A stretch of 64,000 nt of DNA, from the NCBI RefSeq assembly GCF_029502005.1, contig NZ_JAMQOT010000001.1, forward strand, positions 620,001 to 684,000. The letters run 5' to 3'. Under the pieces are notes generated by a model, which was not told where the DNA came from, searched no databases, and worked only from the letters and a program-made list of their open reading frames with translations. Source of the DNA: Natrinema salsiterrestre. Its GTDB lineage: Archaea; Halobacteriota; Halobacteria; Halobacteriales; Natrialbaceae. Position 1 is the stretch's first letter, and every line of letters starts with the position of its first letter. Position numbers and translations under genes: made by a program. Positions 44,543 to 53,513 of the stretch are shown piece by piece.

Positions 44543-46717
44543 TCACTCGTCGGCCGCGTCTCGCAGGATCGATCCCGGGCTGTCGACCACCGTCACGACG
44601 AGTTTCCGCTGGGCGGCGCGGAGGTGCTCGTGGAACGTCGCGGGAGAGATCTCCAGCCGGTCGGCGATCTCCTCGCCGGTGCTCACTCGGGGCCACTCGA
44701 AGAAGCCGGCGTAGTAGGCCGTCTCGAGCACCGTTCGCTGTCGATCTGTCAGCGCCTGCGAGAGGTGGTCCTGAATCCGATCGATGGACTGGGTAGCGGG
44801 AGTGATCTGCCGCCTGGCGACGTTTTCCGCGCCGGGATACACCTGCTGGATCGCCGCGGTCACGGCGCGGACGTCCGTCCGCCGCGGGAGATGAACCGTC
44901 ATCGTGTAATCGCCGTCCTCGAGGACGGCCTGTTCGACGTACCCGCCGTGGTCGGCGACGGCCGAGAACATCGGCGGCGACGTGATCTTGAGTTCGAAGG
45001 TGACGGTGTCGTCAGACTCGTCGAGGACGGTCACCTCGTCCCAGTGCGGCACCTGGTCGACGAGCCGCTCGAAGGCCGGCAGCGCCGCGGGGGTCGTCGT
45101 TCCGTACTCGAGAAACCGGTCCTCGGCAATTCGGACGACTCGGTCGAATCGGATTCGTTCGTCAGTCGGCGGGGCGTCGAAGAGTTCGAACGCGTTTCGA
45201 ATCTCGTAGTCGAGTTCGATCAGATCGTCGCTGACGAGCGCGCGCTTCCGGTCGCGAGCGGCGATGGCGTGGCCGAGGATATCGCCGAGCTGGCCGATGA
45301 CGTCGCGGGTGTCTCCCTCGAAGACCGCCGGATTCGCACTCGTCAGCCCGAGGGCGCCGTACAGCGTTCCCTCGTGGGTGATGGGAATCGCAGCGGCGGA
45401 CCGGTAGCCGTGTTCGCGGGCGTCGTCCCGCCACGGCTCGAAGTCCGGATCGGTGAAGACGTCCGTCGAGACCTGCATCGACTGGGTCCGGATCGCCCGA
45501 CCGAACGGACCCCGGCCCGCCGGGTCGTCCGGGTCCGTCGAGAGCGGAATCGCCTCGACGTATCCGTCGACACCCGCTTCGACGCGGTTCCGAATATCGC
45601 CGGTCTTCGCATCGACTGCGGCCACGAACGCGAACTCGTACTCCGAAAACCCGGCGAGCGTTTCGCAGGTTACCCGTTCGAGTTCCTCGCGGGTCGATCC
45701 CTCGACGACGGCGGCGGTGATCTCGTGAACGACGTCGGTGACCCCTTCGAGGGTGGTCCGTCGGTCGCGCTGGCACTCGAGCTCCCGTTTCAGGCGTCGA
45801 TTCTCCGCCTCGAGAGTCCGTTCGTACGCCTTCCGGTGAGAGACGTCGGACAGGTGGACGGCGAGCCCGATCTCGGTGGGGAACAGGCGCGCCTCGAGCC
45901 AGGACGACGTCGGTTCGTGATATTCCTCGACGGCGATCGGGCGCTGGAGGGACAGCGCGCGGTCGTGAGCCGCATCGAACGGCGACGCGGGCGAGGGAAC
46001 GGATTCCGCGTCCACGGATTCGGTCGGTTCGACGGGGTAGGATCGATCGTCGTCGACGCCGAGCAACTCGGCGGCGCGGTCGTTGAGAAACGTATACCGG
46101 CAGTCGGTGTCGAGGGTGTAGAACCCGCCCGCGTGGTGCACCAGTAGCTCGCGTGGCGCGGGCGTCCGAGCCGTCGACTGATCAGCCGTCCGGTCAGGAG
46201 CCGCAGCAGTAGTCGGCGCGCGATCGGCGGGTTCGCGGTCCGGAGAGGACGATTCAGTCGAGGAACTGGCGGCTGCCCGTACGGTTCCGGCGATCCGATC
46301 CGGTTCCGCGGGATCCTCGAGCCGTCGAAACTGGTGCGTACACGGGAGCGATTCGCCGCCGGACGTCGCGAGCGGGGCCTCGAGCGTAATGGCGGCCTCG
46401 GCCGGTGGCACTGTCTGGTCTCCCGTCTCGGAGTCGGTGTCAGTCGATCCGGGACCGATCGACGATAGCGTTCGAACCAGCTCCTCGACGCTGTCAGCGG
46501 TGTCCTCGGCAAACACCATCGAAACGTGCTCGCCGAGCAAGGCGTCTCGCTCGTAGCCGGTCAGCGCGGTCATTCCGTCGTCGACGGCGGCGAACCGATA
46601 CTGCGAGTCGAGTTCGTACGCTCCGCTGTCGACCGTCGAACTCGGCCACAACCGGTCGATCACGTCGCCGCCGTCTGCGATCGGATCGGGTTCGTTCCAA
46701 TGCCAGTGCTTGCCCAT
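44543..46717 (-). CDS. PAS-GAF regulator with Bat-type HTH (bacterio-opsin activator family)
   Basis: 724 residues, no membrane helix. PAS 1 (about 25-110, FAAVDDGMTALTGYERDALLG), PAS 2 (about 200-300, FTLDTDCRYTFLNDRAAELLG-like), coiled coil (ENRRLKRELECQRD), GAF (about 330-490, ETLAGFSEYEFAFVAAVDAK), the Bat-specific beta module (about 500-650) and the HTH_10 domain (about 660-715) with LTDRQRTVLETAYYAGFFEW and EEIADRLEISPATFHEHLRA. Such proteins act as transcription factors that sense redox or small molecules. ATG 46717 is preferred over one 19 codons upstream because it begins the conserved MGKHWHWNEPD region. Target genes unknown. Confidence 0.92.
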   Translation of the reverse strand: MGKHWHWNEPDPIADGGDVIDRLWPSSTVDSGAYELDSQYRFAAVDDGMTALTGYERDALLGEHVSMVFAEDTADSVEELVRTLSSIGPGSTDTDSETGDQTVPPAEAAITLEAPLATSGGESLPCTHQFRRLEDPAEPDRIAGTVRAAASSSTESSSPDREPADRAPTTAAAPDRTADQSTARTPAPRELLVHHAGGFYTLDTDCRYTFLNDRAAELLGVDDDRSYPVEPTESVDAESVPSPASPFDAAHDRALSLQRPIAVEEYHEPTSSWLEARLFPTEIGLAVHLSDVSHRKAYERTLEAENRRLKRELECQRDRRTTLEGVTDVVHEITAAVVEGSTREELERVTCETLAGFSEYEFAFVAAVDAKTGDIRNRVEAGVDGYVEAIPLSTDPDDPAGRGPFGRAIRTQSMQVSTDVFTDPDFEPWRDDAREHGYRSAAAIPITHEGTLYGALGLTSANPAVFEGDTRDVIGQLGDILGHAIAARDRKRALVSDDLIELDYEIRNAFELFDAPPTDERIRFDRVVRIAEDRFLEYGTTTPAALPAFERLVDQVPHWDEVTVLDESDDTVTFELKITSPPMFSAVADHGGYVEQAVLEDGDYTMTVHLPRRTDVRAVTAAIQQVYPGAENVARRQITPATQSIDRIQDHLSQALTDRQRTVLETAYYAGFFEWPRVSTGEEIADRLEISPATFHEHLRAAQRKLVVTVVDSPGSILRDAADE

Positions 46718-46876
46718 GGCATACCCAACAATCACCCCGGTATAAACACACCGGTAATGTGTTATTTCGAACATCTCGCGGAAGAGAACGAACTGGGCCG
46801 GTTTCGGTCGACTGCACGGCAGCAGCGGGCGGTCAACGGGCCGATCCGCTGTCAGTCCGGACGGCGCAGTACGAAA

Positions 46877-47533
46877 TCACTCCGGCTCCGTGGAATCGTC
46901 CCGACCCTCGAGGTCGAGTCCCCGGAACAGGTCGACGACCGCCTCGCGGTCGCGGGCGGGATCGACGTCGAGTGCGGCCGCGAGCACGTCCGCGCCGTCG
47001 GGGGCCTCGAGCGGCAACACGCCGCCGGCCATGACGTAGGCGTCGCCGGCGGGCCAGACGGCGACGTGGGCTTCGGCGTCGATCGTCGCGGGGTCGGTGT
47101 CGGTATCAGTCCCGCCGTCGGCCGCTACCCCAGAATCAGTCGGATACGCGATCTCGAACACGGTGAGATGGCCGATAGAACCGTCCGGCCGGTCGATGAA
47201 CTCGCTCGCACGTTCGTCGCCGACTGCGATACCGTCCGCCTCGAGCGTCTCGACGAACCCCTCGCGAGCGTTCGGGGCGGCCGTCTCGAGCGCGTCGGCC
47301 GCCGAGAGCCCGACGACGGACAGCGGCGGGGAGAATCGCAGGTCCACGGTGAACAGCGATCGTGCCGGAATCTCGCCGTCGTCGCGGAGCCGCTCGAGCG
47401 CGTCGCCGGTCGCTCGGTGTTCGAAGACGGTCGTCTCGGCGGTGATCGTCGCCAGAGAGAGGCTGCGTTCGTCCGTTCGGCCGCCGTGGCGATGCCAGTC
47501 GTCGGCGAGCGCGGGCGGCAGCTCGATAGCCAT
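46877..47533 (-). CDS. Conserved haloarchaeal protein of unknown function
   Basis: 218 residues, soluble, very acidic. N-terminus MAIELPPALADDWHRHGGRT; the middle has RSLFTVDLRFSPPLSVVG and SADALETAAPNAREGFVE; a low-complexity insert ADGGTDTDTDPATID splits a domain that ends AYVMAGGVLPLEAP. I cannot name the family or suggest an activity. The gene has normal haloarchaeal codon use and its own start (ATG 47533). It is the next gene downstream of the symporter on the minus strand, with a 51-base gap, so co-transcription is possible. Confidence 0.8.
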   Translation of the reverse strand: MAIELPPALADDWHRHGGRTDERSLSLATITAETTVFEHRATGDALERLRDDGEIPARSLFTVDLRFSPPLSVVGLSAADALETAAPNAREGFVETLEADGIAVGDERASEFIDRPDGSIGHLTVFEIAYPTDSGVAADGGTDTDTDPATIDAEAHVAVWPAGDAYVMAGGVLPLEAPDGADVLAAALDVDPARDREAVVDLFRGLDLEGRDDSTEPE

Positions 47534-47584
47534 TGGCAGCGCGTATGCGATCGGGGCCGTTCAGCGTGGCGGTTTCCGGTCCGG

Positions 47585-49060
47585 TCAGTCCGCACCCGGC
47601 TGGTCGAAATAGATTGCGCGGCGCTCGGCGGCAGCCGGCGAGGTCACGAGCGACACGACGACGGTGACGACGAGGCCGAGGCCCATGCCGACGAGACCGG
47701 CGGACCAGCCGAGGTACGAGCCCGGAACGACGGCGACGAAGAGACTCGAGATGTAGAACAGCTGACTGACGAGGACGCCGGCGGTAATGCCGGCACGCGT
47801 AATCGTGCGCCAGTAGAGTGCGAGCACGACCGGTAGTGCGAGCTGTGCGAAGCCGCTGAACGCGGCGTCGCCGAGCTCGAACAGCGTCGCCGGTCGCTGC
47901 AGGCTGGCGACGAACGCCGCGCTCGCGAAGACCACGACGCCACCGCGGGCCAGCAGGTCCTCCCGCCGGTCGGAGAGGTCCCGCTCCACGAACGGTCGGT
48001 AGAGGTCTCGCGTGAAGTACGACGACCCCGACAGCAGCATCGAGTCCGAGGAGGACATCATCGCGGCCATCGCGCCGGCGATGACGAGCGCGGCGAACCA
48101 GGTCGGAGTGAATTCGGCGAGCACGGCGGGCAGGACGTTGCCACCTTCCGGAACTGCCACCTCGAGGCCGGCGGCCCACGCACCGAGCATGAACGAGGGG
48201 ACGAAGAGGAGCACACAGAGGATCGGCCAGAGGACGAACGACCGCTTGAGGACGGTTTCGGATCCCGCGGCGAAAAAGCGCTGGTTGACCTGCGGGAACA
48301 TCGCGACGCCGAAGCCGATCACGATCGCCGTCGAGAGCATCCACTGCGGCGTGTAGTAGCCGCTTCCGAGCGAGAGGAACTGGCTAGTGTCCGGGTTCGA
48401 CGCCAGCGCCTCGGTCGCAGCGCCGGGGCCACCGACGGCCGCGAGCACCCACAGGAGCGCGACCCAGGTGGTCACGAGCATGAACGTGCCCTGCAGCGTA
48501 TCGGTCCAGGCGATCCCGCGCATCCCGGCGACGACGACGTAGAGGATCATGAACGCGGTGATCAGCCCGGCCCCGGCGGCGTAGGGGACCGCGCCGTCGG
48601 TCAGGGCCTCGAGCGCGGTGCCGGCCCCGACCTGCTGGAGCATGACGTAGGGGAAGAGCCACAGCAGGCTGACGACGGCGACGAGGCCGCGGAGCCATCG
48701 GGAACCGAAGCGATCGCCCAGCATCTCGCCGAGCGTCACGTAGCCGTAGCGCTGACCGAGCAGCCACTGTTTGTACCCGACGACGTACCAGAGGACGGCG
48801 AAGATGATACCGTCCATGAGGCCCATGACCAGGATCCACTCGGGACCCTGCGCGTAGGCGATGTTCGGGCCGGCGAAGAAGGTAAACGCGGACAGCAGCG
48901 TCGCGAAGGTGGTAAAGAGCAGGACGACCGTTCCGAGCGTTCGGCTCGCGAGGTAGAAGTCCTCGGCCGTGCGGTCGGTCAGTCGGTAGGCGATCAGGCC
49001 GACCGCGAGCGCGATCACGAGGTAGCCGACGATTATACCCAACTGGAGCGCGACGCTCAC
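47585..49060 (-). CDS. Sodium:solute symporter (SSF family)
   Basis: 491 residues with 13 or so helices. Family features: the N-terminal helix VALQLGIIVGYLVIALAVGL, a second stretch DFYLASRTLGTVVLLFTTFA, and APAMAAMMSSSDSMLLSGSS (about 333-352), which contains the Na+-binding helix 8 signature. The substrate class is unclear; it looks like the pantothenate/proline-type group. The start is GTG at 49060 within the GTGA overlap with the upstream gene, so translation is coupled to it. The DUF3311 partner protein upstream is a typical companion in bacteria and archaea. Confidence 0.92.
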   Translation of the reverse strand: MSVALQLGIIVGYLVIALAVGLIAYRLTDRTAEDFYLASRTLGTVVLLFTTFATLLSAFTFFAGPNIAYAQGPEWILVMGLMDGIIFAVLWYVVGYKQWLLGQRYGYVTLGEMLGDRFGSRWLRGLVAVVSLLWLFPYVMLQQVGAGTALEALTDGAVPYAAGAGLITAFMILYVVVAGMRGIAWTDTLQGTFMLVTTWVALLWVLAAVGGPGAATEALASNPDTSQFLSLGSGYYTPQWMLSTAIVIGFGVAMFPQVNQRFFAAGSETVLKRSFVLWPILCVLLFVPSFMLGAWAAGLEVAVPEGGNVLPAVLAEFTPTWFAALVIAGAMAAMMSSSDSMLLSGSSYFTRDLYRPFVERDLSDRREDLLARGGVVVFASAAFVASLQRPATLFELGDAAFSGFAQLALPVVLALYWRTITRAGITAGVLVSQLFYISSLFVAVVPGSYLGWSAGLVGMGLGLVVTVVVSLVTSPAAAERRAIYFDQPGAD

Positions 49061-49338
49061 GGCGACTCACCCTCCGGTCGCGTCTCTCGAGTCGGCTCGG
49101 CGCGGTCCGGACTCGAGGATGCGTCACCGCCACCATCGCGTTCGATGCCGATTCCCCAGGCGCGCTGCGTGAAGACCCAAAACACGACGGACACCGCCCC
49201 CATCCAGCCGACGTGCCACCAGAGCCAGATCGGTAGTCCGGCGACGACGATCGCCGAGCCCCACAGGAACCACGGGATCGCGAGTCCGGCGAGGACGACA
49301 CCGACCGCGACCCACAGCCCCAGTTCGTTCCGGCGCAT
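49057..49338 (-). CDS. DUF3311 family small membrane protein
   Basis: 93 residues with two hydrophobic helices: LGLWVAVGVVLAGLAIPWFLW (about 6-26) and VGWMGAVSVVFWVFTQRAW (about 43-61), plus an acidic-polar tail. DUF3311 genes commonly precede a sodium:solute symporter and probably serve as a small accessory subunit. The four-base GTGA overlap with the symporter fits that. ATG at 49338 (MRRNELGLW) chosen because it begins the hydrophobic core; an ATG at 49407 would add a long polar leader. Confidence 0.82.
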   Translation of the reverse strand: MRRNELGLWVAVGVVLAGLAIPWFLWGSAIVVAGLPIWLWWHVGWMGAVSVVFWVFTQRAWGIGIERDGGGDASSSPDRAEPTRETRPEGESP

Positions 49339-49513
49339 GTCCGATCCTTCGTCCCGAGGTGGGTAATTCTTACTATTCGAAGGTCGATATCGAAGAGATT
49401 TATTCATCGATGCGGAGCCGCGCTTCCGTAACGCGGTTTCGATAGCTAAAGTCGCTCTTTCACCGAGGAAAAAGCGTATATGTGTTTGTCAGCGAATATG
49501 AATCGAACCCACT

Positions 49514-50320
49514 ATGGCTCGTCTCTTCCCCTTTCGCTCCGAGACGGCCGTCGAAGAGGGCCAGCCGCGCGTCGTCGACCTCGAGGGCGAGGACGCCGAC
49601 GCGGTGTTCGGCGCGCTCTCGTCGACGACGGCCCGACAGATCTACTCGCGGCTCGACGACGACCCCGGGACCCCCAGCGACGTCGCCGACGCGATCGACT
49701 CCTCGATTCAGAACGTCCGCTACCACCTCGAGAAGCTCGAGGACGCGGGGCTCGTCGAGGTCGTCGACACGTGGTACTCCTCCCGCGGCAACGAGATGAG
49801 CGTCTACTCGACGACCGACGGACCCCTGATCGTGACGAGCGACGAGTCTCGGGCGACGCGGTTGAAGGAAGCGCTCTCGCGATTGATCGGGGGGATCGGC
49901 GCGCTCGCGGGCGGAAGCCTGCTGGTCCAGTACACCCTCACGCGGTGGCTCGGCCCGAGCGGGTCGATGTCGGCGAACAGCGGCGCACAGTCTGACGGGG
50001 CAGGAGGCGGGGACGGCAGCGGGTCCAGTGACGGCTCGACGACCGAAACGACGGAGGAGGCCGACGACTACACGGTCACCGATGTCGGTGAAAACGATAC
50101 GACGAGCGCCGACGACGGCGGCAGCGGGGATGCACTCGCGACCGATCAGGCACGAGACGGGGGCAGCGAGGGCGTCCAGAACGCCAGCGACGGGGGCGCG
50201 GAGGCCGCGGAAGCGGTGCTCGAGACGGTCCCGCCGGGGCTGCTGTTCTTCCTCGGTGGGCTGGCCGTCCTGCTCGCAGTGGTCTGCTACTGGTACTGGT
50301 ACCGGCCGGCCTACCGCTGA
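49514..50320 (+). CDS. Membrane-tethered winged-helix regulator
   Basis: 268 residues. Residues 20-100 form an ArsR-like wHTH: FGALSSTTARQIYSRLDDDP, DVADAIDSSIQNVRYHLEKL and DAGLVEVVDTWYSSRGNEMS. Two hydrophobic segments follow: GGIGALAGGSLLVQYTLTRW (about 118-138) and GLLFFLGGLAVLLAVVCYWY (about 242-261). Between them lies a Ser/Gly/Asp-rich linker of about 100 residues. The plan is a DNA-binding domain anchored to the membrane with a flexible, probably external loop. It may sense something outside and act on a nearby promoter. It is convergent with the propeller lipoprotein gene; the two coding regions overlap by 10 bases at their 3' ends. Confidence 0.85.
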   Translation: MARLFPFRSETAVEEGQPRVVDLEGEDADAVFGALSSTTARQIYSRLDDDPGTPSDVADAIDSSIQNVRYHLEKLEDAGLVEVVDTWYSSRGNEMSVYSTTDGPLIVTSDESRATRLKEALSRLIGGIGALAGGSLLVQYTLTRWLGPSGSMSANSGAQSDGAGGGDGSGSSDGSTTETTEEADDYTVTDVGENDTTSADDGGSGDALATDQARDGGSEGVQNASDGGAEAAEAVLETVPPGLLFFLGGLAVLLAVVCYWYWYRPAYR

Positions 50321-51519
50321 TCGGGTACGTCACCGAGGGCCGCGAGACCGCGGATGCTGCTGGTCGTATAAAATACGGCCCCATCGACCAGTACCGGTGG
50401 TACCGTCATGCTGTGGGCCCAATCCAATACGTGGTGCCAGCGCATCTCTCCCGATTCGCGATCGAACACGCTGATCGTCTTCGTCCCGGGTGAGAATTCG
50501 GGGTCGTCGATCGGGAACACGACCGTTTCGGTTCCAACACAGATCCCCGGATTGTACACTGGAGCGTTGCGGCGCCATCGTTCCGTTCCGGTTTCGCTGT
50601 CGACTGCGACGGCGCCGGACTCGCTGGTAACGAACACGGTACCGTCGTCGGCGGCAACCGACTGAGGGATTACATCTTCGGTCTCGTCAAACGAATAGAG
50701 TTCGCGGCGACGGTCGCCGGTTTCCCTGTCGTAGACGACGAGCGTTTGGTCGTCGGAGACGATCACTCCGTCCTGGATCGCGACGGGCGCGGCGATCTCG
50801 AATGCGGACGTGAGTTCGCTCCGCCAGCGCTCCGTGCCGTCCTTTAGCGAGACGGCGACGAGAGACGGCGCTCCATCCACCTTCCCCACAGCGAACACGC
50901 GCCCGTCGTACACTGCAGGCGAACGGGCAAGTTGGCGTACCGTGTCGGTTTCCCAGCGTTTCTCCCCGTTCGCTGCCCTGAACGCTTCGATACCACCGGT
51001 GGAAGCAACCAGTACGGTCCCGGTGGCTTCGTCTGCGACGAGCAGTTCCGACGAATCGGGTCCGTTTGTTGGTTCCGTCCATATCCGCTCGCCCGTTTGA
51101 GGATCGAGTGCAACGAGTTCTGTATCGTACGCTACGAAAAATCGATCGTTGAGGACAGCAGTCCCGTGGTCCCCGCTAGCGTTGAGTGTGGTTCGCCACT
51201 GTTCGGTGCCGTCCTGTGCGTCGAGTGCGATCGCACTCCCGTCGTTGCTGGGGTCGAAATTCGTTATGTATACTGTTCCGTCGGAAACCACAGGTTGCCA
51301 GCGTGTGAAGACCTCCGACGTCCATGCCAAATTCCCCTGCGATGGAGCGGATACGTTCGTTGCGAACGTATTCGCTTCGTCTGCTCCGTACTGTGTCCAC
51401 GCTCCTGTGGGAACGTCCGGCAGGGGCGTGTCCGAGTGTGACGACGAGAGCATTGAGAGACAACCCGAGAGTGTACTCGCGCCGACAATCGCTGCCGACA
51501 GGAAATCTCTTCTTTTCAT
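50311..51519 (-). CDS. PQQ-type beta-propeller Tat lipoprotein
   Basis: 402 residues. Tat-lipoprotein start MKRRDFLSAAIVGASTLSGC with the lipobox Cys at 20. The body has at least seven repeats of the PQQ_2 sort, each with a G-x-x-x-W core: DGTEQWRTTL, TGERIWTEP, NGEKRWETD, DGTERWRSEL, TGDRRRELYS, TGTERWRRNA and SGEMRWHHVL. It is anchored to the outer face and likely serves as a binding or assembly platform, like BamB-type proteins, though enzyme function (PQQ-dependent) is not supported by catalytic residues. The ATG at 51519 has TTAATATT-like sequence just upstream, so it is leaderless. Codon use is a little AT-richer than the core genes. Confidence 0.9.
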   Translation of the reverse strand: MKRRDFLSAAIVGASTLSGCLSMLSSSHSDTPLPDVPTGAWTQYGADEANTFATNVSAPSQGNLAWTSEVFTRWQPVVSDGTVYITNFDPSNDGSAIALDAQDGTEQWRTTLNASGDHGTAVLNDRFFVAYDTELVALDPQTGERIWTEPTNGPDSSELLVADEATGTVLVASTGGIEAFRAANGEKRWETDTVRQLARSPAVYDGRVFAVGKVDGAPSLVAVSLKDGTERWRSELTSAFEIAAPVAIQDGVIVSDDQTLVVYDRETGDRRRELYSFDETEDVIPQSVAADDGTVFVTSESGAVAVDSETGTERWRRNAPVYNPGICVGTETVVFPIDDPEFSPGTKTISVFDRESGEMRWHHVLDWAHSMTVPPVLVDGAVFYTTSSIRGLAALGDVPDQR

Positions 51520-51604
51520 ATTTAGATTACAATATTAATTTTATTATTGTATTCTGATGTGGTGATCGTCAGGCGATCCAAGACGTCACCGCATCGGGTC
51601 GTGG

Positions 51605-52933
51605 CTACAGTTGGTTGATCGCTCCGCGAGAGTAGGCCCCGGTGAACCACATACCGGAGTACGTCGAATGTTCGACGATGTCGTCCCAGTCGTCACGGTT
51701 GTTGGGGCCGTTATTGACGATCGTCTCGTAGACCTGTTCGGAATAATACGACGAATCATTCGCCACCGTCTTGCAAGCTTCTTCCATCGAACCATCCCAC
51801 TGTGGGCTCTCTGTTCCCCTATTGAATTCGTCGATGAGATCCTTTGATGTATCGTCGGCGTCTTCCCAGTTGTCGCGTACGAACTTCGCGTACGCTTCAT
51901 GGATCGTACCTTGGGTGTCCAGTACTTGCGGGCCGATCGCGCCGGTGTGTAGAGGCTGAGACATATCCTGCAGGAAGTGGAAGGATGCCCCAAGCTCGTC
52001 GACATCGGTGAAGAGAGTATCTGCCCTTTTCCAGTGCTCTTGGGCATCCCGTGGTGCTGCCCCTGTGACTTCTACCTCGAGCAGGGAGATACCTGGCGGC
52101 AAGACTCTGCGGAGAAGTCCGTCGACTTCGAACTCCTCTCCTCCCGGAACGTACATGTGATGGGGGCTCGCCGAATCGTCGATGTCTCGGATCGCTTTCC
52201 GGACCTCCTCCTCAATCGTATCAGGGGAGATATCGACCAAATCGAATCTATCGCCCAGAGACATCCAATCGTCAGAACAGACTTTACATTTTTGATCCCA
52301 GTTGTCGGGATCGGTTGATGCTTCTTTGTAGTCAACGTTCCATCTCTCAGTATCTATATCGAGGTCCGTGCCCTCGATTGCAGCGACAGCCATATTCTCG
52401 TGGATCGACCCGGCGTGCATCGGTTGGATCTTCGGCTCAGCCTCCTGCCGCAAGCCAGCACTCACACTTTCGGCAACACTTTTGCCGGCATCTTTTCCGC
52501 TGTTTGATTCGTCCATCGCCATCGTGTCCAGTCCGGTCTCAGTCTCCTGTAGTGGACGGACTGTGGGGTCAGCGAGGTGGTACGTGAGCTCTCGCTCGTT
52601 TTGTTCGTCCCGTTCGAGTTCCACCTTGTAGGTCGAACGCAGCTCGTCGACTGCTTCCTGTTTCCGCTGAGTTGCTTTCGTGCTCGCGGGCGATTTCGTC
52701 AACAGCTCGTCGATTCTGTCGCGATCGACGGACAGCAACCACCACAGGTGGCCGACAGCATCCCGGACATCGTCTCCTACTGTTTTGTACTCGAAGTCGT
52801 ACGGCGGCTCCAAGGGTGTCTCCGTCGTGCCCTGTCTGGTCTCCGCGCTACCGAGCCCAGCAGCACTTGCGACGGCCGCGGTGCTGCCAATCGTCTTCAA
52901 GACACTTCGCCTGGAGAGTTTTTGCGATCGCAT
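51605..52933 (-). CDS. Tat-exported zinc-dependent phospholipase C-like protein
   Basis: 442 residues with a Tat signal, KLSRRSVLKTIGSTAAVASAA. The candidate zinc-site motifs follow the order of bacterial Zn-dependent phospholipase C (and S1/P1 nuclease): GSIHENMAVAAI (about 178-189), SPHHMYVPGGEE (about 253-264), SFHFLQDMSQPLHTGAI (about 314-330) and GTIHEAYAKFVRD (about 337-349). Compared with Bacillus cereus PLC the final HxxxE zinc pair reads HEAYA, so the usual Glu is shifted or missing. Probable extracellular esterase/phospholipase; the true substrate is unknown. The gene and its flanks are AT-richer than the neighbours, suggesting recent acquisition. Start ATG 52933 has an AT-rich promoter behind it. 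Confidence 0.78.
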   Translation of the reverse strand: MRSQKLSRRSVLKTIGSTAAVASAAGLGSAETRQGTTETPLEPPYDFEYKTVGDDVRDAVGHLWWLLSVDRDRIDELLTKSPASTKATQRKQEAVDELRSTYKVELERDEQNERELTYHLADPTVRPLQETETGLDTMAMDESNSGKDAGKSVAESVSAGLRQEAEPKIQPMHAGSIHENMAVAAIEGTDLDIDTERWNVDYKEASTDPDNWDQKCKVCSDDWMSLGDRFDLVDISPDTIEEEVRKAIRDIDDSASPHHMYVPGGEEFEVDGLLRRVLPPGISLLEVEVTGAAPRDAQEHWKRADTLFTDVDELGASFHFLQDMSQPLHTGAIGPQVLDTQGTIHEAYAKFVRDNWEDADDTSKDLIDEFNRGTESPQWDGSMEEACKTVANDSSYYSEQVYETIVNNGPNNRDDWDDIVEHSTYSGMWFTGAYSRGAINQL

Positions 52934-53285
52934 ACATCATAGAAAATTGAATTTTTGATAGATATAATTATCGGTATTGGATATTATTTAAACAAATAAA
53001 CATCGGTTTAAGACATAGGTCGTCTGAAGACACCGGGATCAGTTCTCCGCTATAGTCGTCTCTATAGGCTGGCGTCTGAGAACGGGACAGGAGGGAAACA
53101 CAATACGGGCTACTCGTAATGCATTCGGTTCGTTCGAGGGCTTTTATTCGACTGCCGCTCGTACGGACCGAGGAAATCTCGCGGTTTCGGAACTTGTGAT
53201 ATCCGACCGGAATCTGTTCCAAGAGATGCCGGTTGTCGTCCACGCATCGAGGAGTGGACTCGCGGTGAGACATACCATCTCGCAA
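52934..53285. other. AT-rich gene-poor stretch
   Basis: 52934-53010 is strikingly AT-rich for this genome and probably carries the promoter of the phospholipase-like gene (TATATCTATC on the minus strand). I see no convincing gene. A minus-strand frame at 52968-53285 is cysteine- and serine-rich with no domain features. Confidence 0.5.
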
Positions 53286-53513
53286 TCACCCGTCACTCCC
53301 GTCCCGACGCTTGTCGTACTCGACATCGACGAGGGCGGCGCCGGTTCGAGTCCGGTCTGCGTAGCTGCCTAACGACACACTGTCGTCAGTAGGCGAAGTG
53401 CTCTGGTAGGACATGCCGTTGTCGATGAGATAGACGCGTGTCTCGAATTCATCGCCTCCGAACCGCAGTTCCTGTTCTGATACTCGAAATCCCCAGATGG
53501 GCGAGAACGCCAC
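53286..53513 (-). CDS. Possible small protein or gene remnant
   Basis: 75 residues from a GTG. The second half (FETRVYLIDNGMSYQSTSPT to SLGSYADRTRTGAALVDVEY) reads like a beta-rich protein with normal codon use, and the C-terminus DKRRDGSDG is plausible. The only available start is GTG at 53513; the frame stays open upstream to a TAA near 53562. No family recognised. It could be a real short gene, or the 3' end of a decayed one. Confidence 0.35.
   Translation of the reverse strand: MAFSPIWGFRVSEQELRFGGDEFETRVYLIDNGMSYQSTSPTDDSVSLGSYADRTRTGAALVDVEYDKRRDGSDG

Noticed and set aside
52968-53285. Minus-strand 105-codon frame
   Set aside because: Cys/Ser-rich with no domain or good start; its DNA is AT-rich promoter and decay material.
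53325-53362. tRNA T-arm-like sequence (GCCGGTTCGAGTCCGGT)
   Set aside because: A T-loop hairpin is present, but no 5' acceptor strand, D arm or anticodon arm fits about 65 bases upstream.
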